From Atkinsonella hypoxylon (lineage: Eukaryota > Ascomycota > Sordariomycetes > Hypocreales > Clavicipitaceae), in contig JFHB01000213.1 of NCBI GenBank assembly GCA_000729835.1, positions 1 through 52,664 of the forward strand: 52,664 nucleotides of DNA, given 5' to 3'. Made by a program: the position numbers and the translations under genes. This document shows positions 25,318 through 34,856 of the stretch, piece after piece. Each line of letters begins with the position of its first letter. Positions within the stretch are counted from its first letter, which is position 1. The notes below the pieces were generated by a model, which worked only from the letters and a program-made list of their open reading frames with translations, did no database searches and had not been told where the DNA came from.

Positions 25318-27283
25318 GATAACTAGCATTATAACCGCCATTATAACTATTGCTAGCTAGAAATCCCATATAAGAGAGATTTGCGTGGTTTTTACACACT
25401 CTAGGGGTCTCTTGCCCCTTAAGCTGTAAGAAGAAACCATGCTTTTTGGGATTTAGAAGCCTACAGCAGCTTCTATTAGCTAGAAATAGCTGATTTCTAA
25501 GGAGAGTGCCCCCTGTTAAATAGTGCTTTAGGCCACTAATTAGGTTGGTATCTAAACCTAGGCAATATAGAGCATCCTTTAGAGCTAAAGGCCTATATTT
25601 AGCTAGATTTATACTAACTAGTACCTAGAATACAGCAGTTCCCTATCCTTTAGGATAAATAGGACCTCCTCTAGTAGCAATAGGCGCGGTTTTACCCTTT
25701 TTTATAGGCTTAAAAGTCCTAAAAAATGCTTTATTGTTCACTATATAACAGGTAGAACCTATATCGTATAGTAGGGAGTTTTTAATTATTCCGTTAGAGT
25801 AATTAAAAGAAGGAGTATTATTACTAGTAGTACTAGTATCACTAGTAGTAGATTCTGTATCTAAATCGTAAGAATTATCACTACTAGAACTGCTAGAATC
25901 ATTAGATTCTATAGTATCCTAGTTGCTAGTGGATAGGTTATAACAACCTATAGCAAAAGCAGCTTCTCTATCCTTATTCCTAGAATTTTTGTTACTTCTT
26001 CTTCGGCCCTTCTACTTCTTCTTATTCTTAAAGGCTTTATCTTAATCTTTTTCTTTAGAGGCATTAGAATTGTTAGAATTAGAATCGGAATTCTTCTTCT
26101 AATTAGGAGGATTCTTTCCTTAGTTAGCTTTATTATTATTAGAACCATTAGAATTAGAAGCTTTATAACTAAGAGCCTTAGATATAGAGGAGCTTTTATC
26201 TCTTTATTCTTCTAATAAGTCAGCTATAAGGAACTATAAATTCAGCATTTTTACAGATAGACCTTGTGCTCTAGCAGCTCTAATAGAATATTGCTGCCTT
26301 TTAGCCTAGCTAGGGAAGGTCTTCTTTAAAGCATTAATATAATAATTTACCTAGTTAATAGGATTAATAGCTACACTATAGAGCTGTAGTCTAGCTAGTA
26401 AATTATTAAATTCAGCATTAAAGGCCTCTAAAGATCCCTTATAGTTTAAAAACAATAAGTTGTAATAACTAGCATATAGCGTACTACGTTGTATTTTAGC
26501 ACTTTGCGAATACTGCTTAACTAGAACGTTATAGGCATCTACAGGGGACTTATGCCAGCTTATAGCAGCTTAAGGTCTAGATTGGCAACTATCTCTTATA
26601 ATTATAAGGATAATAGCTTGTTCTAAATCTACTAAAGTACTAGCTATACTAGAATTATTAATAAATTAAGGGAATCCTAGTGCTCTAAATTAAATAGTTA
26701 AAGCTTACTTCTACTGTTTAAAATTTTTAGGGCCTTTTAGCTTAGCAGCCTCTAGAATAGAGTAGACCTTCTTATTTAACTCTTTTATAGTGCGTTCATT
26801 AAAAGTAGGCAGAAAAGTAGCACTATTAGAGGAACTAGAAGGTTTAGGGACTTTAAAAGAGACTTTAGAAGTCTTAGAAGTAACAGGATCTACTACCTTA
26901 GAGAGAGATCCTATAGAGAGATTACCTATAGATGTAATTATAGTATCTAATTTACTTAGTAAATCAGCTATATTACCTTTATTTTGGCTTTGTTTTGCTT
27001 TACTATACCTAATAAATCTATTTAGGGTCTCTTGTTGCTTATCTATTTAAGCTTTTAGATCAGCTTGCACATTATAGACTTGCACTACTCTTTTAGAAGC
27101 TAATCTAGCTTCCTTTAGAGCCTTCTTAGCTGTATAATCTTCTTTATTAGAAGAGGAATCTACTAGCTAAGGGGGGGACCTTACTGGACTAGGAAAGCTA
27201 GTAGCAGCTGTAGCTAGTGTACTAGAACCACTACCCCTTTTAGGGCTTATGCTCTTTCCTTTGCCTGTTCCTTTTAGTGCTAT
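25318..27283 (-). pseudogene. gag-pol: C1 gag-pol, 5' part: gag and protease
   Basis: This is the N-terminal part of the C1 polyprotein. It begins with ATA (27281-27283) in place of ATG, followed by GCA, as in C2 and C3. Gag has a Ser/Pro/Lys-rich start, a capsid-like middle and an Asn/Ser/Lys-rich basic tail. The protease motif follows before the cut by X1 at codon 652 or so. The frame joins 15362 in register when X1 and one TATAG are removed. Compared with C2, the C1 frame is three codons longer overall, in line with small in-frame indels in gag. Confidence 0.9.
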
Positions 27284-28207
27284 TTTAAGGGTTTTAATAG
27301 CTAATTTAACGCTCTTTATAGCTAATTATAGCCTACATTACAGTGGAAATAGTAGTAAATAACAGTAATAATTCTTACTAAATATAGGCTAGAAGTGCCC
27401 TATATTTTCAGAAATTATACTGAGATTTTTCTCTAATTTCTTTTGTAACAGGTATAACAGGCTCTAAGGCTACGTTGTATCGCGATCTATATGCACATAC
27501 AATTTGTATAGCAGACTAGATTAACAAGCGGTTGCAAGGGGCATAAAACACAGTTCTAGCTATTTTTAGCCAAAAAATTTAGGAGATTCTTCTCCAATTA
27601 GGTTCTAATAAATCAGTAGAGACCTAAGCACAGCCAATTTAGGGATATCTAGCTAATTCCCACTTCAAAATCCCAACTAGTGGGATTACTATACAAATTA
27701 ATTCTGCGACCGAAAACACAGGAATATCTAACGGCAACAAGAGCTGTTAAGCGTGCACTATAAATTGTAGTATAGCTACTAACAGAGGTACATAGGGTGC
27801 ACAATATAACAACAACAACAAGTGATGCAGTGCAGCGCTAAGCTTATTTCTTAATGGAAATAATTAATTAAGCAGTGCCTAATAAAACGATTCATAGTGC
27901 AAATATAATATATGCAGATGTGTATATTTTAATGTTGCGCAACAATAGAACCTAGTTATTAAGGATAGCTTCAAAAGTGTATATGCATAGGGTGCATAGA
28001 ACTAGTGCAGGAGGCACAGGGTAGGCAGAATAAAAACACCAGTATAGTGGCTAGCAATGTGTGTGCAGCAGGTATTAATAGCTTCCAGCAAGCTACTAAT
28101 GATTTTAGCAGCGATAGCTGCTAGCGCAGGTCTTAATATAGCTTCTAGTGGGTAATACAGTACACAATAGTAGATTTCAGCGAGCTAACAGCTTGCAGAT
28201 AGGTCTT
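27284..28207 (-). other. C1 leader (5' untranslated region)
   Basis: About 920 bases between the primer-binding site and gag, collinear with 33908-34856 of C2 and 48956-49578 of C3. It holds no reading frame. The hairpin pair described for C2 is present but damaged by RIP around 27860-27900. Confidence 0.8.
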
Positions 28208-28221
28208 CCGGGCTTATAACC
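28208..28221 (-). other. Primer-binding site of C1 (half-tRNA type)
   Basis: Reads GGTTATAAGCCCGG on the minus strand directly after the 5' LTR. It is complementary to the anticodon arm of initiator tRNA-Met (anticodon CAU), except for one A that a G-to-A RIP change explains. Copia elements prime from such a cleaved half-tRNA. Confidence 0.7.
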
Positions 28222-28919
28222 TATTAAAAATAATAGGGATTACAGGACTAGATATCTAAGAGAGTAGTGGTCTCTTAGATTTAGCACCTATAATTGCTCC
28301 TAGCAATTATTACGTAGTGGAAGCAGCAGCGGCCTAAATCAAGCTGTAGTGTATAGTACTAGATTACGTAGAGGCAATAGATAACTGTAATAGTGGTATC
28401 TTTATATTAAGAGCGCTGTAACGAACAAGTTAGTAAGGGTAGGATCTTAAATCTTTCTAGTCCCTTATAGACCCTCTAACTATATTAGCGGGCTGTAGTC
28501 GCTAGAAGGGGCTTGTGGGCTACTTTATAATTTCCGCAAAAAGATTTACTATATAAAAACAAAAAAATCGACTTACGGCTATACAAACAAGACGCCTATA
28601 TGCACAATTTAACAAATTCCACTAATAATAAGCAACCCTTATAAGCAACCCTATCTAACAATTATACCATTAGATAGCCCTATTTCTTAGCTTTTAAATA
28701 GTATACTTCTTGAATTTCTACTATTGCTAGTTGTAGAGAAAATCGCAGTTAAAGTTGACTATAGGTTAGGCAACTTTGCCTTAGTTAAATCTAGATGTTT
28801 GCATCTAGTAACAACGATATCTCTACCAAAAATCAACGTAACAAGACCTAATAAGGGTCACGTGATAGAGCAACTAGTAGGCATAAAAATAGGCTATACA
28901 GGGTAGCTTATTTTTAACA
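28222..28919 (-). repeat. 5' LTR of C1
   Basis: 698 bp, paired with 11138-11835. The outer end on the right (28919, reading TGTTAAAA on the minus strand) is less mutated than the inner copy. Confidence 0.95.
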
Positions 28920-28924
28920 CCTTT

Positions 28925-30364
28925 AGTATCTATACCTATTCTAGGCGATTTTAGTACTATATTACAAGCAGAAGAGCAACTAGGAATGCAGATATACCTG
29001 TTTATCCTTCTTAATACAAACGCTTTATTGTTTAGTTGGGCATCTTCTAATTAATCTTATTAGCAACAGCTTGTACAACATACCTTACACTTAATACAGC
29101 AACTATAGAATTACTTAAACATTAGGGAACGAATTTAAACTACACCTTTACAACTAGGTTATAACTAACAACTCTATTAATTAGTCTTACAACTACTGTA
29201 AAGGTACTAATAGAGTTATAATAGTTCTACGCGCAATAGCAGTAAATAAGCTTAGTTTTATAAATAGGTATATAGTTATTAAAAAAGCTAAGACTATAGG
29301 CTTTAACCTTAGCTACCTCTAGGAAGATACTATAAAGTGTTTTATCTTAAGATATTACTTATAGATAACTAGTAGTAGAATTCCTGTTCTAAAGAAGCTT
29401 AATGCCTAGAAATTTACCTTAAGCAATTATAATTAAGTAATTAAATAGTTAATAGAGGTTAATAGATAAATGCTTATATAACTTTAGGAGAATTAGTTTG
29501 TTGCTGCTGTTTAGTTTAATAGCAATTCTATTATTTATAATAGAACTATTAAAGCAGCAATAACAGTAAGGGAACAGCGTTTGTATCTTCTAACGTAAAT
29601 AAGTAAGCCTAGCTAGGCTCTTATATATTATAAGCTGCTCCCTCTTGCACAAAAGAAGTCTTTAATTGTAACATTTAAGGTACTACTATAGCTTATAACT
29701 AATTTATAAAGCTCTTTATTATTATTACTGCTAAACAATTTAGAGGTTTTTACTAGAATTTCTAGTATACTATAAAATCTTATATAAAAAGATTAAATAG
29801 AATCTTACAGTAAGAACTAACTTCTGCAACAATTATAGAACTTAAAGTATTAGCTGCTGTCTTTACGTTTTATAGAGCTATTAGTGTAGAAGTAGAAATT
29901 TAGGCAAAAGAATAAAGAGATTATAAGGGCAGTAAAATAAGCACTTAGAGCTAGAGAATACTACACTATAAAGGATTAAATAGAAGCATTAGCTTAAAGA
30001 TATATTACTAAACAACCTATAATAGCCTATAATCCTATTACTAATATAAACCTTAGTGTTATACTGCTAGCTCTCTTTTATTCTAGCGCTTAGCAAGAGA
30101 TAATTAAGGCAAATAAAAGACACTATTTAATTACATCTAGAGTAACTAAATAAAGTGTAAATTGCTAAGAAAGAGTTACTTATTGTAAAGAAAAGCGCTT
30201 AGCTATAAGAACACTATTATTAGTAAGAGAGATACTACTATATACACTAAAGACGCTAAAGCTATTATAGAAGATAAAAGGATTAAGACTTTAGAATTAA
30301 GGGAATTAGCTAAAGAGTTAAGTTACTTATAAGTCTTACTTTATAAGCTTATTTATAACTAAGA
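28925..30364 (+). pseudogene. G third reading frame, 3' part (unknown protein)
   Basis: Continuation of the frame at 10333-11137. It is open up to the 3' LTR of G apart from TAA/TAG codons, giving about 750 codons in all. The C-terminal third is rich in Leu, Gln, Lys and Arg, with predicted helical runs and a short hydrophobic stretch around 29700-29740. A basic segment lies near 29890-29960. No catalytic or zinc motif was recognised and it does not resemble the extra frame of X1 by eye. It could be an env-like or accessory protein, or a captured host gene; nothing in the sequence decides. Confidence 0.6.
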
Positions 30365-30370
30365 AGGTAT

Positions 30371-30853
30371 TATATTGCAGTAGAGTTACTCCCTTACGCT
30401 CTTATATTAGCTTTATAAGGGATACTATATATAGATTTTTCTCTATAAGAGTGTATATTGCCTAGATATCTAGATAGTTTAAGTAAGTAAGTGTGTAAGC
30501 AGCTTCTACTAACTCTTTTTAGGCTTTTACTCTTTTAATTAATTAATATCTTTTAGCCTACTTTAATTTACAACACTTAACGCTTAAGAGACATTACTTT
30601 ACTGCTAGTAACACTTTCTCTAACTCTTTAGTACATTTAGCTCCTTTTACGTATATATATCTTTTAAGCTGCAATTAATATTTTATTTCTGCCTTTTCTA
30701 TCTATTTAATCTTCTTGCCTGCTATTGTTTAATAGTATACACTGTTAAATATCTTGCTCTCTGCTGATCCTCTTCAATCTTAACGTGCGCTATATCGTCA
30801 CCTGCTTTAGCGTAGGCTGCATGGTCATTTGGGGGTTTGGTTTTGAGTCAACA
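30371..30853 (+). repeat. 3' LTR of G
   Basis: Pairs with 1334-1815. Here the inner start is RIP-mutated (TATATTGCAGTAGAG) and the outer end, 30770-30853, is preserved and GC-richer. Confidence 0.93.
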
Positions 30854-32724
30854 AACTAGAATATACTTCTACAATTTTAGCGGAATTATTATAGCTTATA
30901 CTACTGTTACATTCTAACGTAAAATCTTTAAAATTAGCTAAAAGATGCCTATTTCTATAACTATATTATAAATAGACCTAATAGTAGCTTTAGGGCGAAT
31001 AAAATTAATTTTAACACTATAATTATAGAGGAAGGTTAAACCTAAAAGAAGCTTTAGTTCTAAGTTACTTATTATATTAGCTATAACTGTAAAATAGCTA
31101 GTTATAGGTACACTATATATAGATCTAAGGATATAGAAGTTAAATATAGCTGTCTTAGAGATATAGAAAGATAACTGCACTCTAGTAACTAGTTTTAGCT
31201 CTATTTTTGCCTATTTTATATTCTAATTAAACTAAGTTAACTATACTTTATTAACTAGCACTAAAGAGGTTTTAGTATTTAGGTAGATCTAATATAATAG
31301 TCCCTTATTATAGAATTAAATAGAAATCTTTAGGAAGAAATTTAACTTTAAAATACTAGATTTAATAATCTATAGCCTTATAACTACTTTAACTACCTAC
31401 TTTATCTAGATTCTCTATAAATCCTTTTAGTTTACCTCTATTTAAACCTTTTTCTTTTATTTTTCTTTACTTTTAGTAAAATAGATTTTAATAAAGTTAG
31501 ATTTTAGGCTAGTTAGTAGCTCCTTAGTATTAACTATTTCTTCTTCTTCTACTAGCTAGTATTTACAGCTTTTAAGGTACTTTTTATAGTTTTTTTAGTT
31601 AAATTTATCTTTAAACATTATTATATAGGTATATTCCTTATTATTCTATAGTAAGCTTTATTATTAAAAACGTTAAAGCTACTAAGAATACTATAGCTTT
31701 AGCTAATAATTCTAGCTAGCCTCTAAATTCTAGTTCTACTAAGGCTAAAGTTCCTGCTCTCTTAGTAGCTAATTCCTTTAGTTTTATAGTAGGTATTAAG
31801 TATAATTATTTTAGTAATTTTTATAGAATAAAGGTTAGAACTAAAATTAACTATTGCTTTTATTCTAGTTAGCTTAGTTACTTTAGGCTACTTTATTATT
31901 TTTAAAGTTCTTACTATTAAATTTACTTTAAGTATTATAAGCATTAATATTTTCCTTATAGTTTTCTAATTTTTATTATTTTTCTAGATCCTTTAAGCAT
32001 TCTTATAAATCCTTAACCTTATTATCTACTATAGTAATATATATAGATCTTAGGTCTTTTACTATTAAAATTAAGTATAGCTATTATAATTCTAGGTATA
32101 GCTTATAATAAAGTCTTAAAAGAAGCTAAAGATTAATAGTTTTACTATTTATATAGATATATTAAAATACTTTAGAGGTAAATTCCCTAAATAATTTTTC
32201 TTTAATTATATTTTACTCTATAAACTTAGCTAAATCTAGCTATATTATTATATTCTAGATCTATATACTAAATTCTTTATAAATAGCAGTGTAAATAGAG
32301 TTTAAGCTGCTAAAAATAGCTGTTTTTTTATAGTAATCTAGATACTACTTATACTATATTAATATATTCCTTTTAAAGAGAGTTTAGAGCTTAATATAAA
32401 TAGCTTCTTAAGCGTTAATTATACTATAGCTACAGTAGTCTTTAATAGCTTAGATCTATAGCTCTATATTATAGAAAATAGTGTGCTTTCCTTTATATAA
32501 AATTAGCTTATAGATACTTCTATTGTTAAAAGGTTTAAAGTAACTAATATTAGTAATTTTCTATATAGAATTTATTTATTCCTTAGGGGTTTAGAACTAT
32601 ATATTGCTTTAGTTATTCTATTTCTAATGTAAACTTAGCCTTTTATCTACTAGATTTAGCTAGAGATTATTGTTTTTAATATAGTATAGTGCTTATTAAT
32701 TTATATACTAATATTTAAAGTTAC
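30854..32724 (-). mobile_element. XA, second segment: gag end, protease, start of RT
   Basis: Matches X1 22017-23887 with identical length (1871 bp). It follows the G insertion and ends with GTTAC (32720-32724), the target of element Z. On the minus strand it carries the C-terminal part of gag, a protease-like stretch without stops (30938-31180, the counterpart of 22101-22343 in X1) and the N-terminal part of RT. RIP is heavier here than in X1. Confidence 0.93.
30854..32724 (-). pseudogene. gag-pol: XA gag-pol, middle part
   Basis: The middle of the XA polyprotein frame, running on the minus strand from the gag segment at 46873-48059 and on to 1333-1. The 80-codon open piece 30938-31180 keeps the retropepsin-like C-terminal region. 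Elsewhere TAA/TAG codons are dense. No function is possible. Confidence 0.8.
32720..32724. repeat. Target-site duplication of Z (GTTAC), left copy
   Basis: GTTAC recurs at 46873-46877 just outside the right LTR of Z and occurs once in uninterrupted X1 (23883-23887). Confidence 0.95.
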
Positions 32725-33039
32725 TGTTGGAATCGTTATAACTCTATCGTGCGATTCCGGCACCTGCGTGGGTGGATACAACCGCTGATTAGTCGCACCT
32801 GCACACTAGTCCCCACTTACATCGGGGTCGCCGATACCCCTTAATTCCCCCTTAACACAACACTATGCCTAAGGCATATAAGGCATCCAATAAGGTATAT
32901 AACGTAGCCTCTTTTGCTAGTTAGATACAACTCCTAGATAACTAAATTTAAACCTCTTTAATGTAAATACTAGTGCACTAGTGAATTAGTTATAGAACTA
33001 ACTTAAAGGAGTATAAATTAAACCCTTAGTCTATTGACA
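32725..33039 (+). repeat. 5' LTR of Z
   Basis: 315 bp, same length as its partner. The outer start keeps GC-rich sequence (TGTTGGAATCG...) that is RIP-mutated in the 3' LTR start; the inner end is mutated. Confidence 0.96.
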
Positions 33040-33139
33040 CTAATCAGTGGTTGCTTAACTAGGAGTCTTTAGTACAACTAAGGAGATTAGCACAACTGAC
33101 TACAGATTAGCTAGATTTAGCAAGAAGAGACGTAATACT

Positions 33140-33167
33140 GTTAGCCGGGACCCTTAGCGGCTAACGC
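33140..33167 (+). repeat. Hairpin in Z leader, first copy
   Basis: GTTAGCCG and CGGCTAAC form a perfect 8-bp stem around a 10-base loop (33140-33165). A second, partly RIP-mutated copy of this unit lies at 41128-41154, with shared core ACCCTTAGC. In intact Z the two copies would be about 150 bases apart. Confidence 0.7.
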
Positions 33168-33193
33168 AACCAGTAAAGCGTGCTAAAGGAAGG

Positions 33194-33198
33194 GATAT
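33194..33198. repeat. Target-site duplication of C2 (GATAT), left copy
   Basis: GATAT at 33194-33198 recurs at 41031-41035, just outside the C2 LTRs. Confidence 0.95.
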
Positions 33199-33893
33199 TG
33201 TTAAAAATAAGCTACCCTGTATAGCCTATTTTTATGCCTACTAGTTGCTCTATCACGTGACCCTCATTAGGTCTTGTTACGTTGATTTTTGGTAGAGATA
33301 TCGCTGTTACTAGATGCGAAACATCTAGAATCGACTAAGGCAAAGTTGCCTAACCTATAGTCAACTTTAACTGCGATTTTCTCCACAACTAGCAATAGTA
33401 GAAATTCAAGAAGTATACCATTCAAAAGCTAAGAATTAGGGCTATTTAATAGTATAATTGTTGGATAGGGTTGCTTATAAGGGTTGCTTGTTATTAGTAG
33501 AATTTGTTAAATTGTACATATAGGCGTCTCGTTTGTATAGCTATAAGTCGATTTTTTTGTTTTTATATAGTAAATCTTTTTGCGGAAATTATAAAGTAGC
33601 CTATAAGCCCCTTCTAGCAACTACAGCCCGCCGATATAGTTAGAGGGTCTATAAGAGACTGGAAAGATTCAAGATCCTACCCTCACTAAGTTCGTTACAG
33701 CGCTCTTAATATAAAGATACTACTATTACAGTTATCTATTGCCTTTACGTAATCTATACTATACACTACAGCTTAATTTAGGCCGCTGCTGCTTCCACTA
33801 CGTAATAATTGCTAGGAGTAATTACAGGTGCTAAATCTAAGAGACTACTACCCTCTTAGATATCTAGTTCTGTAATCCCTATTATTTTTAATA
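33199..33893 (+). repeat. 5' LTR of C2
   Basis: 695 bp from TGTTAAAAATAAG to AATA. The true end was probably CAACA before C-to-T change. The promoter would lie here; no TATA box can be singled out in such AT-rich DNA. Confidence 0.96.
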
Positions 33894-33907
33894 GGTTATA
33901 AGCCCGG
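33894..33907 (+). other. Primer-binding site of C2
   Basis: GGTTATAAGCCCGG directly follows the LTR. It matches the complement of the anticodon arm of initiator tRNA-Met, with one G-to-A difference. Confidence 0.7.
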
Positions 33908-34856
33908 AAGACCTATCTGCAAGCTGTTAGCCCGCTAAAAATCTACTATTGTGTACTGTATTACCCACTAGAAGCTATATTAAGACCTGCGCTAGCAGCT
34001 ATTGCTGCTAAAAATTAGTAGCTTGCTGGAAGCTATTAATACCTGCTGCACACACATCGCTAGCCACTATACTGGTGTTTTTATTCTGCCTACCCTGTGC
34101 CTCCTGCACTCTATACACCCTATGTATATACACTTTTAAAGCTATTCTTAATAGCTAGGTTCTATTGTCGCGCAACATTAAAATATATATATCTGCACAC
34201 ATTACATTCGCACTGCGAATTGTTTTATTAGGCACTGCCTAATTAATTATTTCTATTAAGAAATAAGCTTAGCGCTGCACTGTATCGCTTGTTGTTGTGC
34301 TGTTATCTTGTATATTGTGCACCCTATGCACCTCTGTTAGTAGCTATACTACAATTTGTAGTGCACGCCTAACAGCTCTTATTGCGGATATTCCTATGTT
34401 TTTAGTCGCAGAATTAATTTGTGTAGTAATCCCACTGGTTAGGATTTTAAAGTAGAAATTAGCTGGATATCCCTAAATTAGCTGTGCTTAGGTCTCTACT
34501 GATTTATTAGAACCTAATTGGAGAAGAATCTCCTGAATTTTTTGGCTAAAAATAGCTAGAACCTGTGTTTTATGCCCCTTGCGACCGCTTATCAATCTAG
34601 TCTACTATACAAATTGTATACGCATACAGATCGCAATACAACGCAGCCTTTAGAGCCCGTTATATCTATTACAAAAGAAATTAGAGAAAAATCTCAGTAT
34701 AATTTCTAAAGATATAGGGCACTTCTAGGCCTATAATAGAGCAATCTATTAATATCTAGTAGAAGTTATTACTGTTATTTACTACTATTTCTATTGTAAT
34801 TTGGCTATAATTAGCTATAAAAGAGCGTTAAATTAGCTACTTTTTAAACCCTTAAA
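33908..34856 (+). other. C2 leader with hairpins
   Basis: A 949-base leader with no coding frame. It holds two adjacent 15-base perfect inverted repeats (34206-34242, listed separately) and GTGCA-CCCTA-TGCAC at 34317-34331. Its RIP load is moderate, so structure is still visible. Confidence 0.75.
34206..34242 (+). repeat. Twin palindromic hairpins in C leader
   Basis: ATTCGCACTGCGAAT (34206-34220) and TTAGGCACTGCCTAA (34228-34242) each have 7-bp arms around a single C and share the core GCACTGC. The second is kept unchanged in C3 (reverse complement near 49551-49565) and has one change in C1. Confidence 0.7.

Larger units (their letters stand above)
11138..28919 (-). mobile_element. C1: complete Ty1/copia element on minus strand, interrupted by X1
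   Basis: Two 698-bp LTRs (11138-11835 and 28222-28919), a primer-binding site at 28208-28221, a polypurine tract at 11836-11843 and a gag-pol frame on the minus strand. Removing X1 (9950 bp) leaves 7832 bp, the same as intact copy C2. The coding frame, cut at 15362/25318, rejoins in register to 5238 nt (1746 codons) against 5229 nt in C2. It inserted into the extra reading frame of element G. Confidence 0.96.
1334..30853 (+). mobile_element. G: complete large Ty3/gypsy element, interrupted by C1
   Basis: LTRs of about 482 bp lie at 1334-1815 and 30371-30853. They start TGTG (outer copy) and end CAACA (outer copy), and are flanked by AACTAG. With C1 and one target-site copy removed, the element is about 11.7 kb, which is long for Ty3/gypsy. 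Order: LTR, leader, gag-pol (from 2480) with CCHC knuckle, RT, RNase H and integrase, an unassigned 2-kb stretch, an unrecognised long reading frame, then LTR. The element inserted into XA and so is younger than XA and older than C1. All catalytic sites that I could read are mutated. Confidence 0.93.

Noticed and set aside
26790..27050. Plus-strand frame of 86 codons, with counterparts at 35159-35347 (minus) and 48459-48656 (plus)
   Set aside because: In all three C copies it is antisense to gag. It recurs only because gag recurs.
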